Origin: Bin87 sp034423115
Lineage (GTDB): Bacteria > Chloroflexota > Dehalococcoidia > Lucifugimonadales > UBA3495
Length of the DNA stretch: 64,000 nucleotides
Direction of reading: 5' to 3'
Assembly: GCA_034423115.1 (NCBI GenBank)
Contig: DAOUJD010000066.1
Span: 19,964 to 83,963, forward strand
Within the stretch, counting starts at the first letter, position 1. Every line of letters starts with the position of its first letter. Position numbers and translations under genes: made by a program. Below are positions 54,661-63,757 of the stretch, in pieces. Below the pieces are notes generated by a model that saw nothing but the letters and a program-made list of their open reading frames with translations, made no database searches and was not told where the DNA came from.

Positions 54661-55857
54661 ATGACGACCAACCGCAAGAAAATCGTACTCGCATACAGCG
54701 GCGGCTTGGATACGTCCGTGGCCGTGCCGTGGCTTCGGGAAAACTACGACGCCGACGTGATCACATGCACCATCGATCTGGGAATGGTTGACCTGGAGAC
54801 CATCCGCCAACGGGCATTCGCGGTGGGCGCCACCGACGCGGTTACCGTGGACGGCAGGGAAACCCTGGTGAACGAATTCCTTTGGCCCGCGCTGCGGGCC
54901 GGCGCAATCTACGAGGGGCAGTATCCGCTGGCGACGGCGCTGGGACGTCCCCTGATCGCGCGCTACCTGGCCGAGGTGGCGCGGGAGCACGAGGCCGACG
55001 CGGTGGCGCACGGCTGTACCGGCAAGGGGAATGACCAGGTGCGGATCGAAGTCGGCGTGTCCGCGCTGGCTCCAGGTGTCGAGCTCATCGCGCCCATTCG
55101 CGAATGGGGGATGAACCGGGAGGACGAGGTCCTGTACGCCAGGGAACGGAACCTGCCCATCGCTCCCTCCAACAACAAATACAGCACGGACGAAAACCTG
55201 TGGGGCCGCAGCGCCGAGGCAGGGGAACTGGAAGACCCTTGGGTAGAGCCGCCAGAGGACGCCTATGAATGGACCGCCAGTCCGGGGGCCGCGCCTCATG
55301 ACCCCGCCTACGTTGAAATCCGTTTTGAGGAGGGCGTACCGACGGCGGTTGACGGAGAGGCGATGGGTGGGGTCGCCATGATCAGCTACCTGAACGAATT
55401 GGCCGGCGCGCATGGTATCGGGCGGATTGACCACGTGGAGAACAGGTTGGTCGGCATCAAGAGTCGCGAGGTGTACGAGTCGCCCGCGGCCGTTCTGTTG
55501 CATGCGGCCCACCGGGCGTTGGAGACGATGACCCTGTCCCGCGAGCAAAGCCGGCTCAAAGAGCGGATCGCACAGGAATACGCTGAGTTGGTATACAACG
55601 GACTTTGGTACACGGCGCACCGTCGGGATCTGGATGCCTACGTGGACAGCACTCAGCGGCACGTATCAGGCGATATTCGGGTGCGCCTGCACAAGGGGTC
55701 CTGCGTGGTGGTGGGCCGGACGGCGGACCGACCGCTGTACAACTACGGGCTAGCGACCTACGACCGCGCCGACGAGTTCGACCACACCGCAGCCAAAGGG
55801 TTCATCGATATCTACGGCCTGCCGGTACGGACGCAGCAGAGGCAGCAGGAAGGATAA
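54661..55857 (+). CDS. argG: Argininosuccinate synthase
   Basis: 398 residues. N-terminal ATP pyrophosphatase loop LAYSGGLDTSVAV, HGCTGKGNDQVR, and APSNNKYSTDENLWGRS. AAAAGGAG precedes the ATG. It joins citrulline and aspartate. Its TAA directly abuts the stop of the convergent PIN-like gene with no spacer and no terminator. Confidence 0.97.
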   Translation: MTTNRKKIVLAYSGGLDTSVAVPWLRENYDADVITCTIDLGMVDLETIRQRAFAVGATDAVTVDGRETLVNEFLWPALRAGAIYEGQYPLATALGRPLIARYLAEVAREHEADAVAHGCTGKGNDQVRIEVGVSALAPGVELIAPIREWGMNREDEVLYARERNLPIAPSNNKYSTDENLWGRSAEAGELEDPWVEPPEDAYEWTASPGAAPHDPAYVEIRFEEGVPTAVDGEAMGGVAMISYLNELAGAHGIGRIDHVENRLVGIKSREVYESPAAVLLHAAHRALETMTLSREQSRLKERIAQEYAELVYNGLWYTAHRRDLDAYVDSTQRHVSGDIRVRLHKGSCVVVGRTADRPLYNYGLATYDRADEFDHTAAKGFIDIYGLPVRTQQRQQEG

Positions 55858-56223
55858 TCAGCGGATTGGAAGCTGTCGGACGCGAACGCTGTCGTCGCCA
55901 ACGGTGACGACTATCCCGGCATCCATGCAATGTTCAAACTGAGGTAGGACAGATTCGAGGACGCGATTGACATTCTCGACCCTGGAGTCGGACAGCCTCA
56001 GCGTGATCAACGATGGCCGGATGGCACCGGACAGAGCGATGATGTCCGAAAAGTCCAGATCCTGTGTCAGCACCACACGGTCATTTCGTGCCGCCCACCC
56101 CACGATATCCCGATCAGTGGCCGTATTGGGCATGACGGCGTCCACCCGTATCGCGTCATGGCCTGTTCTCATCAAATGCTGCACCGTGTTCGGTGAGATG
56201 TGCATGTCGGCGAGAATGCGCAT
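55858..56223 (-). CDS. DUF5615 PIN-like protein (putative toxin)
   Basis: 121 residues from ATG 56223, which overlaps the DUF433 stop (TGATG). Motifs ILADMHISPNTVQHL, DAIRV, VLTQDLDFSDI, the PIN-like acidic residues D6, D43 and D61/D64. DUF5615 proteins are paired with DUF433 antitoxins in VapBC-like modules. Toxicity is inferred from the family. Confidence 0.82.
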   Translation of the reverse strand: MRILADMHISPNTVQHLMRTGHDAIRVDAVMPNTATDRDIVGWAARNDRVVLTQDLDFSDIIALSGAIRPSLITLRLSDSRVENVNRVLESVLPQFEHCMDAGIVVTVGDDSVRVRQLPIR

Positions 56224-56441
56224 CACACGCCGACGAAACGATCACTGGCCAACCAAGACGCATACTGAGCACATTGCGCGACATCATCGACCTTAATTTC
56301 GGGATATTCGCGGATGATGTCGTTGGCATCGTAGCCGTTGCCCAACAACTTCAGGACGAACTCGACAGTGATTCGGGTTCCGCGCACGGTCGCCCTGCCA
56401 CGGCAGATTTCAGGGTCGATCGTGATGCGGTCGAAGCTCAT
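56223..56441 (-). CDS. DUF433-domain antitoxin-like protein
   Basis: 72 residues. DPEICRGRATVRGTRITVEFVLKLLGNGYDANDIIREYPEIKVDDV is the complete DUF433 domain with a likely helix-turn-helix. It precedes and is translationally coupled to the DUF5615 gene, so the two form a putative toxin-antitoxin module between argG and argD. Confidence 0.85.
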   Translation of the reverse strand: MSFDRITIDPEICRGRATVRGTRITVEFVLKLLGNGYDANDIIREYPEIKVDDVAQCAQYASWLASDRFVGV

Positions 56442-56479
56442 GTCGCCGGGTCCTTAGAGAGGCTGGTGGGGATAAGTTT

Positions 56480-56520
56480 AGACGCCGGCGTTTGCCCGCG
56501 CAAACGGGCCGCCGGCGTCT
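56480..56520 (-). terminator. Double-stem terminator after argD
   Basis: AGACGCCGGCG (56480-56490) pairs perfectly with CGCCGGCGTCT (56510-56520), and inside the loop GCCCG pairs with CGGGC. It lies 22 bp after the argD stop. The T tract is short. Confidence 0.7.
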
Positions 56521-56541
56521 GGTGGCGCTGGAATTGGTGGG

Positions 56542-57732
56542 TTAGACGTTGCTCAACGCCGTGTCCAGGCGGCCGACGCCTTCGTCGATTTCGGCCTCGG
56601 TGATATTGAGGGCCGGCATGATGCGGACGGCGTTGGGGCGAACGCCGTTGAGGAGGACGCCAGCGGCTTCGGCGGCGTCCATGACCTGGGGCATGATGTC
56701 GGTGTCGAATTGAACGGCGGCCAGCAAACCCTTGCAGCGGATTTCTTCAACGAATCCGTGCCTGGCCTTGAGGCCGTTCAAGCGGTCGTTCAGGACGACC
56801 TCCATGCGCTTAACGTTACCCAGGACGTCGTTGTCCAGCAGGTAGCGGGTGCCGGCAGCGGCGGCAGCGGTGGTCAAGGCGTTGCCGCCGAAAGTGCTGC
56901 CGTGGTCGCCGTAGGTTAGCGCCATGGCGTTTTCCTTGGAGAGGAACGCGCCGATGGGCACGCCGTATCCCAGACCCTTGGCCAGGATCATCACGTCGGG
57001 CTCGACGTCGTATTCTTGGTGGCCGAACAGGCTGCCGAGCCTGCCCATGCCGGTTTGCACTTCGTCCAGAATCAGCAGGATGTCGTTCTGGTCGCACCAG
57101 GCCCGCAGGCGCTGGAAATAGTCCTCGTCGGGGATATTGACGCCGCCCTCACCCTGGACTGGCTCTACCATCACCGCCACGGTGTTGTCGGTGGTGGCGT
57201 TCATGACGGCTTCGACGTCGTTGAAATCGACGTAGGTGAAACCTTCGGGGATGGGCTCGAAGAGTTCGTGGTAGTGGGGTTGGCCGGTGGCGGCCACGGC
57301 GTTCATGGTGCGTCCGTGGAAGGAGTTGAAAGCGGTGATCACTTCGTATGCGCCGTTCTTGTGGAGCTTGCCGTAACGGCGAGCCAGCTTGAGCGCGCCC
57401 TCCACAGCCTCGGCGCCGCTGTTGCAGAAGAAAACGCGGTCCATGCAGGAGTTTTCGATCAGCATCTCAGCGATGTCCAACTGCGGCAGGGTGTAAAACT
57501 GGTTGGAGGTCTGGATCAGGGTGGCGGCCTGCTGGGCGATGGCGTCCACCACGACCGGGGGGCAGTGCCCCAGGTTATCGACTGCCCAGCCGGCGACGAA
57601 ATCGATATATTCCTTGCCATCGGCGTCCCACACTCGGGAACCCTCGCCTCGCACGATGACCACAGGCCGGCGGCGCACGGTCTGCGCGTAATATTTCTGC
57701 TCTATGGCGATGTATTCAGCGTTGCTGGGCAT
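56542..57732 (-). CDS. argD: Acetylornithine aminotransferase (class III)
   Basis: 396 residues. Motifs: GVDVWDADGKEYIDF-like GSRVWDADGKEYIDFVAG, NSGAEAVEGALKLAR, EPVQGEGG, LILDEVQTGMGRLG, and PLP lysine in MILAKGLGYGVPIGAF. It could also accept succinyldiaminopimelate. argG at 54661 supports the arginine assignment. Confidence 0.92.
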   Translation of the reverse strand: MPSNAEYIAIEQKYYAQTVRRRPVVIVRGEGSRVWDADGKEYIDFVAGWAVDNLGHCPPVVVDAIAQQAATLIQTSNQFYTLPQLDIAEMLIENSCMDRVFFCNSGAEAVEGALKLARRYGKLHKNGAYEVITAFNSFHGRTMNAVAATGQPHYHELFEPIPEGFTYVDFNDVEAVMNATTDNTVAVMVEPVQGEGGVNIPDEDYFQRLRAWCDQNDILLILDEVQTGMGRLGSLFGHQEYDVEPDVMILAKGLGYGVPIGAFLSKENAMALTYGDHGSTFGGNALTTAAAAAGTRYLLDNDVLGNVKRMEVVLNDRLNGLKARHGFVEEIRCKGLLAAVQFDTDIMPQVMDAAEAAGVLLNGVRPNAVRIMPALNITEAEIDEGVGRLDTALSNV

Positions 57733-58362
57733 GAGTTGTCTGTTCCCCCTTGGTGGTTTGCCGGCCGGACGCGTCCAAGCACGCTGGGCCGCCGCCCATT
57801 ATACGCCTTTGCAGCGTTGCAGTGAGCAACCATTGTGCGTGCAAACCAGCGCACGGCAGGCAACCGCCGCGTTGCGGGGGATACATTCGGGCAAGGCCCC
57901 GGCCGTTTCCAGAGAAGGGACGGAGTTGCCGCGGAACATTCACTCCGCGGATGCTCCGACTCACACATACCCCGCTTTGCCGAACGTATGAACATTGTAG
58001 CGCAAGAGGCGGCGACGAAAGGTGAGATTCAGGACGCAAGTGTCATCAACGTGGAAAATTCCTGAAATCCGCGGTCGGTTGATCTGTTCCCAGGGTCATT
58101 CGGATATCTGATCGCCCAAGCAGCATGTACTATCACGAACGATTGGTTACAGCCCGGTCCGCTCGTGGTTCTACAGACTCCCGCCGGAGGCGGACGTTCC
58201 GCCCCATGAGCGGACCAAACTGCCGCGCACATAATCGATCTGATGGCCTTGGGTGCGGAGGCGGGTCAACTTGACCGGGTTTTGGGCCTGTGCTTTACTG
58301 GCCCGGCAGTGGAAACGTCCTTTTGCGTGCGCTAATGGGGCGTCATTTCTGGAGCGAGATTA
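57733..58362. other. Gene-free stretch with an inverted repeat
   Basis: A foldback at about 58155-58217 (GTCCGCTCGTGG...CCCGCCGGAGGCGGACG...CCATGAGCGGAC) belongs to the same interspersed family as 15200 and 25690. Otherwise no ORF has family resemblance and no RNA gene was seen. Confidence 0.5.
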
Positions 58363-59412
58363 ATGCATTTCGGCATGTTCATGCAGTTCGAGACGCGGCC
58401 GGGCGGATCCCAGGCCGGCGCGTTCGCCGAAGGGTTCGAACTGGTCGATACTGCCGAATCCTGTGGACTGGATGGTGCATGGCTGGCGGAAATGCATTTC
58501 ACGCCCGACCGCTCGGTTCTGTCGTCACCGATCACCATTGCGAGCAGCATTGCCACCCGGACGCGTCGGCTGCGCATCGGGATGGCGGTCTATGTGCTGC
58601 CGCTGAACAACCCTCTGCGTATCGCGGAGGAGGTAGCGACAGTGGATCAAATCAGCGAGGGGCGCTTCGATTTTGGCATTGGGCGCAGCGGTTTTGCCCG
58701 TTCCTACGACATCTACGGAGTGCCCTACGGGGAGAGCCGCGAGCGGTTCCGTGAGGCCCTGGACATCATCATGCAAGCGTGGGAGGGAGAGCCGTTCTCA
58801 TACGACGGCAAGTATCACCAGGTGACCAACGCCACGGTCGCGCCGCTGCCCTACCAAAAGCCGCATCCTCCGTTCCGCATGGCGGCGACCACCGCCGAGA
58901 CCTTCCCGCGCGCGGGCGAGGACGGTTACCCGATATTCGTGGGCTTGCGCGGAATGGACATTCCCGAATTGCGGGAGAACCTGAAAGAATACCGTAAGGC
59001 CTGGCACGCGGCCGGGCACGAAGGCGATGGCGACGTGTCGTTGCGGGTGCCGGTTTACGTCGGATTAGATCAGAAAGCGGCGCTTGAAGAGCCGTTCGAG
59101 AGCATCCAGAACTACTTCGGCCGCATGGGCCGGCTGTACGCGGCCGATTCGGGTTCGGCCGGCATTCAGGCCACGGAGTTGAGGGACCAGCGGGCGGCTC
59201 GCCTTTCGGCGTTGAGCTACGACGACATATTGGCGACCAAGGTTGCTTTCGGAACCCCCGAAGGCCTGGTGGACCGGTTCACCCAACTGAGGGAAGAATT
59301 GGGACTGGACGGCGTGGTCGCCGAGTTGAACGCGGGCGGAATGATCCCGCATGAAACAGTGCTGCGGAACATCCGGCTGTTGTGTGAAAAGGTGATGCCT
59401 GCGTTCAGGTAG
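58363..59412 (+). CDS. LLM-class flavin-dependent oxidoreductase
   Basis: 349 residues. MHFGMFMQFETRPGG, AEMHFTPDRSVLSSPITIAS, IGMAVYVLPLNNPLRIAEEVATVDQISEGRFDFGIGRSGF and KPHPPFRMA place it in the luciferase alpha-like group. It starts a same-strand run of four or five metabolic genes. Confidence 0.87.
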   Translation: MHFGMFMQFETRPGGSQAGAFAEGFELVDTAESCGLDGAWLAEMHFTPDRSVLSSPITIASSIATRTRRLRIGMAVYVLPLNNPLRIAEEVATVDQISEGRFDFGIGRSGFARSYDIYGVPYGESRERFREALDIIMQAWEGEPFSYDGKYHQVTNATVAPLPYQKPHPPFRMAATTAETFPRAGEDGYPIFVGLRGMDIPELRENLKEYRKAWHAAGHEGDGDVSLRVPVYVGLDQKAALEEPFESIQNYFGRMGRLYAADSGSAGIQATELRDQRAARLSALSYDDILATKVAFGTPEGLVDRFTQLREELGLDGVVAELNAGGMIPHETVLRNIRLLCEKVMPAFR

Positions 59413-59449
59413 GTGATTGGACGCCCAAACTCCGGGAGTGGATGTTGCG

Positions 59450-60442
59450 ATGAAAGTAGCGGTTCTCGATGATTACCAAAGCGTGGCCGCCGATTTGGCG
59501 GATTGGAACAGCCTGCCGGGTGGCACTGACGTAACGTTTTTCACCGACCACCTAGCGGATGAGGATGCGCTGGCGGAACGCCTGGCGGATTTCGACATCG
59601 TGATGGGGATGCGGGAGCGCACACCGTTTCCGCGGAGCCTGCTGGAGCGACTGCCGGCGCTGCGATGCTTGATAACCACGGGCGGGGGCAACGCTTCGTT
59701 TGACCTGAATGCGGCTACGGAACTGGGTATCACCGTTTGCGCAACGCCGGGAGCGGGTGAGGGTCCCACCGAACTCACATGGGGCCTGATCCTCGGGATG
59801 CTGCGCCAAATCCCACAAGAGGACAGGGCGACCCGCGAGCAGGGTAAATGGGGCATCCACGTGGGGGCCAGCCTGCAGAGCAAGACGCTGGCATTGCTGG
59901 GATTGGGCCATATCGGATCGCTGGTGGCACGGGTCGGCAACGCTTTCGGCATGCCGATAATCGCGTGGAGCCAGAATCTCACCGCCGAGCACGCGGCGGA
60001 ATGCGGCGCGACCCTGGTAGACAAGGATACGCTGTTCGCCGAGGGCGACGTGGTGTCCGTGCACGTGCGGCTGAGCGACCGTACGCGCGGGCTGGTGGGA
60101 GCGCACGAGATCGGATTGATGAAATCGTCGGCCATCCTGGTGAACATTTCGCGCGGTCCCATCGTTGACGAGGCCGCGTTGGTGGACGCTCTGGAACGTA
60201 GAGCCATCGGCGGGGCCGCGCTGGACACGTTCGACGTGGAGCCGCTGCCGGCTGGCCACCCGTTCCTGACCCTCGACAACACACTGATCACGCCCCACGT
60301 CGGTTACGTCACGGACGACGGGTACCGAGCGTTTTATTCGGGAGTCGTGGAAAACATTCGGGCGTTTGCGTCGGGAGAGCCGGTACGGGTGATCAACCCG
60401 GACGTGCTGCAGGTCGCTAACCTGCGGGGGCCCGGCGAGTAG
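59450..60442 (+). CDS. D-2-hydroxyacid dehydrogenase family protein
   Basis: 330 residues from ATG 59450. NAD-binding LLGLGHIGSLVARV near 147, and the catalytic Arg (NISRGPIVDEAAL), Glu (FDVEPLP) and His (ITPHVGY) are all present. Substrate may be a phenylpyruvate-, glyoxylate- or phosphoglycerate-like acid. Confidence 0.88.
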   Translation: MKVAVLDDYQSVAADLADWNSLPGGTDVTFFTDHLADEDALAERLADFDIVMGMRERTPFPRSLLERLPALRCLITTGGGNASFDLNAATELGITVCATPGAGEGPTELTWGLILGMLRQIPQEDRATREQGKWGIHVGASLQSKTLALLGLGHIGSLVARVGNAFGMPIIAWSQNLTAEHAAECGATLVDKDTLFAEGDVVSVHVRLSDRTRGLVGAHEIGLMKSSAILVNISRGPIVDEAALVDALERRAIGGAALDTFDVEPLPAGHPFLTLDNTLITPHVGYVTDDGYRAFYSGVVENIRAFASGEPVRVINPDVLQVANLRGPGE

Positions 60443-60558
60443 GAATCCCAGGTTCGTCGGCAAGGGAGCACGCCGGACAACGCCAGACCGTACACCAGTG
60501 GGGTCCGTGTGGTTGTGGTATCTCTGAAATCCTATTGTTTTGACCGGAGCATGTCCAA

Positions 60559-61530
60559 ATGAAAGCACTACGCATTGAGGAATACGGGAGCGTCGAAGTC
60601 CTGGAATGGAAGGACGCTCCTGATCCGAGTCCCAGTCCGCACCAAGTCCTCATCAAGGTGGATGCGGCCGGCGTGAACTACGCCGATATCATGCGGCGGC
60701 AGGGCAACTATCCCGGCCCGGATCTTCCCGCCACCTTGGGTTTGGAAGCGGCCGGCACCATCACCGAGTTGGGCTCCGACGTTACCGGCGGGCGGCTGGC
60801 AGTGGGCCAAAGGGTCATGGCGATGGGGCCCCAGGGACAGGCCGAGTACGTTGCCGTCAACGCCAATTTCGTGTTTCCGTATCCGGACAGCATTGATCCG
60901 GTGCAAGCCGGCGGCATGCCCATCACGTTTCTAACCTCGTACCACCTGATGAAATCCCGTGGGGCGATGCAGCCAGGAGACACAGTGTTGATCCAGGCCG
61001 GGGCGTCGGGCGTGGGCACGGTTGCGATCCAGTTGGCCAAGGAATGGGGAGCGCGGGTGATTGCCACGGCGTCCACGGAGGACAAGCTCGAACTGTGCCG
61101 GTCGCTGGGAGCGGACATCACGATCAACTATACCGAGGTGGATTTCGAGGACGAGGTGAGATCGATCACCGACGGGCGCGGGGTCGCGTTGGTGCTTGAG
61201 TGCGTCGGCGGGCCGGTGCTGGAAAAGTCGGTGCGTTGCGTGGCGTCGTACGGGCGATTGGTGAGCTACGGCAACGCCAGCGGGCAACCCGCAAATCTGC
61301 CGGCCGCAGACATCACCACCTTGAACCGCACGGTGATCGGGTTCAGCATGGGCCGTTCGCCCATCGGCTCGCTGGACCACCAGGGGGCGATGAACGATCT
61401 GATACCGCTGATCACGGGAGGCAAGCTCAAGCTGATCGTTGACCGGGTACTTCCAATGTCGGAGGCGGGCAGCGCGCACGCGCATCTGGCGTCGCGGGGC
61501 ACGCGCGGCAAGGTGATTTTGACTCCATGA
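60559..61530 (+). CDS. NADPH:quinone reductase-like MDR oxidoreductase
   Basis: 323 residues. GroES-like N-domain (MKALRIEEYGSVEVLEWKD), zinc-free, and Rossmann IQAGASGVGTVAIQLAKEWGARVIATAST. Quinone oxidoreductase or enoyl reductase. Its TGA overlaps the next ATG by 4 bases. Confidence 0.88.
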   Translation: MKALRIEEYGSVEVLEWKDAPDPSPSPHQVLIKVDAAGVNYADIMRRQGNYPGPDLPATLGLEAAGTITELGSDVTGGRLAVGQRVMAMGPQGQAEYVAVNANFVFPYPDSIDPVQAGGMPITFLTSYHLMKSRGAMQPGDTVLIQAGASGVGTVAIQLAKEWGARVIATASTEDKLELCRSLGADITINYTEVDFEDEVRSITDGRGVALVLECVGGPVLEKSVRCVASYGRLVSYGNASGQPANLPAADITTLNRTVIGFSMGRSPIGSLDHQGAMNDLIPLITGGKLKLIVDRVLPMSEAGSAHAHLASRGTRGKVILTP

Positions 61531-62366
61531 CCAGCGCCGCGGCCCGCTACGCTGCCGTTTACGACGCCGCGCTGGCGGCAGACCGTTTTTGGGACCACCG
61601 ACTGCCGGGTGACCATTGGGCGGACCTGGCCGAGTTGTTCAGACTGGATCCGCGGCGGCCCAGGGACGCCAACCTTGCTGCGGTGGCCAAATACCTGGAG
61701 CCGACGGACGTTTTCCTGGACGTGGGCGGGGGCGCCGGCCGCATCTGTCTAGCGCTGGCGGACTGCGTGAAAGAGGTGGTGTTGATCGAACCGTCGGAGG
61801 GGATGCGCGAGCAGTTTGCCGCGGCGCGGGATGAGGCGGGCATCTCCAACACACGCATCGCCGCCGATTGGTGGATGAACTCGGACGAGACCGGGGACGT
61901 GATACACCTGTCGGACGTCACCTACTTTGTTCGGGACATCGTTCCGTTCATCGTAAAGCTGAACAACTCGGCGAGGCGGCGCGTGATGATCACGGTGTGG
62001 AGACCGACGCCGGGAGACATGGGGTCAGACATCCGCGAAATTGTGCTTGGGGAACGGCCTCCTCATTGGCCGGGATTGCCGGAGTTGGCCGCGGTGTTGT
62101 GGGAGATGGGATTGCTGCCGGCGATTCGGCCGCTGCCGGATCAGCCCTGGTGGTTGACCGACGATGAGCGCAACCTGCCCGACGAGGCCGCGATCAATCT
62201 GGCCGTGCGGTGGTTAGACGCCGGGGACGAGGGGATCCGCGACACCGTGGCGCGCAACTTGGACCGTCTTTTTGACCGTGGCGCCGGCGGTTTGACGGCT
62301 CGGTGGTTGAGCGGGCCCCGGGCCGTGCTGATCACCTGGGAGACCCACGGCCGACGACTGGAGTGA
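61527..62366 (+). CDS. Class I SAM-dependent methyltransferase
   Basis: 279 residues. Motif I is VFLDVGGGAGRICLALAD near 72, followed by VVLIEPSEGMREQF. The C-terminal half is less typical. Coupled to the quinone reductase gene. Substrate unknown. Confidence 0.8.
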   Translation: MTSAAARYAAVYDAALAADRFWDHRLPGDHWADLAELFRLDPRRPRDANLAAVAKYLEPTDVFLDVGGGAGRICLALADCVKEVVLIEPSEGMREQFAAARDEAGISNTRIAADWWMNSDETGDVIHLSDVTYFVRDIVPFIVKLNNSARRRVMITVWRPTPGDMGSDIREIVLGERPPHWPGLPELAAVLWEMGLLPAIRPLPDQPWWLTDDERNLPDEAAINLAVRWLDAGDEGIRDTVARNLDRLFDRGAGGLTARWLSGPRAVLITWETHGRRLE

Positions 62367-62379
62367 ACCGGAGGGCCAC

Positions 62380-63372
62380 ATGGATCGGATCGGCGTAGCG
62401 TTCACCGGCGGCGGGATGTCGCCACCCGACGTGGTGCGGTGCGTACAGCTAGCCGAGGAACTTGGCTACGAATCGGCGTGGGTCGCGGAAGGACACGGCG
62501 GCGACCAGTTTTCGATCTTGACGGCGTGCGCCGTCGCCACATCCAGGATCAAGTTGGGCACCAGCATCAGCAGCGTTTACGTGCGCAGCGCTCCGACCAT
62601 CGCCATGGCGGCGGCCTGCGTGGACCATTACTCGCAGGGGCGGTTCATCCTGGGATTGGGCAGCAGCCACAAGGTGCAGGTGGAGCCCGAGCACGGACTG
62701 GAATTTTCGGCGCCTATTCCCCGGGTCCGCGACACGGTGGACATCGTGCAGCGATTACTGCGGGACGGCAATCTGGTGAACTACCGGGGCGAGGTAACCA
62801 ATATCGACACGTTCGATCTGCACTTTCCTGTGCTGCGGGCCGATTTGCCCATCTATCTGGCGGCGGTGTTCCCGAAGATGTTGGAGATCGCAGGCGAGAT
62901 CAGCGAGGGTATTTTGCTGACGTGGTGCACGCCGGAGTACGCCCGCATCGCTGCTGGACACGTCGCCGCCGGCGCAGTCCGTGGTGGTGGCGCTGCGGAT
63001 TCTGTGGAGGTGGCGACTCTACTTTCGGTGTCGGCTGCCGGGGCTGGGGATGGCGGGATGCGCCGGGTGGCGGCGACTTACGCGGGCCGGTTCCCGCGCT
63101 ATCGTCGGTTGATGGCGGAAGCGGGCTTTGCCGACGAGGTCGAAATGGTCCGTCGCGCTTGGCGGGAAGGCAACGTGGACGAAGCAGAAAGCCTGGTCCC
63201 GGATGGCCTGATTGACCGGATGTCGCTGCCGTCGGATCCCGAGGCACGCAAGGACAGGTTGGCCGAATACCGGGAGGCGGGCACCACGCTGCCGATCATC
63301 GCCCCCAGGGTATCCGGCCCGAACGCATTCGCATCGGCGCAGGAAATCATCCGCGCCAACGCGCCGGGTTAG
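62380..63372 (+). CDS. LLM-class F420-dependent oxidoreductase
   Basis: 330 residues. MDRIGVAFTGGGMSPPDVVRCVQLAEELGYESAWVAEGHGGDQF and LGTSISSVYVRSAPTIAMAAACVDHYSQGRFILGLGSSHKVQVE match the methylene-tetrahydromethanopterin reductase-like (Mer) branch. 13 bp after the methyltransferase. Confidence 0.87.
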   Translation: MDRIGVAFTGGGMSPPDVVRCVQLAEELGYESAWVAEGHGGDQFSILTACAVATSRIKLGTSISSVYVRSAPTIAMAAACVDHYSQGRFILGLGSSHKVQVEPEHGLEFSAPIPRVRDTVDIVQRLLRDGNLVNYRGEVTNIDTFDLHFPVLRADLPIYLAAVFPKMLEIAGEISEGILLTWCTPEYARIAAGHVAAGAVRGGGAADSVEVATLLSVSAAGAGDGGMRRVAATYAGRFPRYRRLMAEAGFADEVEMVRRAWREGNVDEAESLVPDGLIDRMSLPSDPEARKDRLAEYREAGTTLPIIAPRVSGPNAFASAQEIIRANAPG

Positions 63373-63391
63373 CGTACGTCTGCCGTCGCCG

Positions 63392-63757
63392 TTACTCCTC
63401 GGCCGGCAACCAGGGGGACCAGAGGGTGATCGGGATGGTTACTGAGATGCGCGGCTCGTTGCCGACCACCGCCGTGGTGTGGCCCTGACCGGTGAGGTCG
63501 TCTGCCATCAGCACGTCGCCGGCGCCGAACGTGCGCTTGGTGCCGTCGCCGATTCCGACCTCCATCTGCCCGGCAAGGGTGATGACGTACTGCCGCCTGG
63601 GCGCGGTGTGCCAGTCCGAGAAATATCCAGGTTCGAAACGGCGAAAGTTTACGCCCGGCGTGACCTGCATGCCGCTGTGTACGACGCGTTCGGACGGCAG
63701 GTCCAGATCCTGGAAGTGAGTTTGCCCGTCGTCTCCGGTATAGATGCGCACGAACAT
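63392..63757 (-). CDS. Cupin-domain protein
   Basis: 121 residues. A cupin barrel with GYFSDWHTAPRRQYVITLAGQMEVGIGDG (motif 1, one His) and FGAGDVLMADDLTGQGHTT (motif 2, a second His). Metal binding is plausible. Convergent with the LLM gene. 63758-64000 contains no recognised gene. Confidence 0.8.
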   Translation of the reverse strand: MFVRIYTGDDGQTHFQDLDLPSERVVHSGMQVTPGVNFRRFEPGYFSDWHTAPRRQYVITLAGQMEVGIGDGTKRTFGAGDVLMADDLTGQGHTTAVVGNEPRISVTIPITLWSPWLPAEE

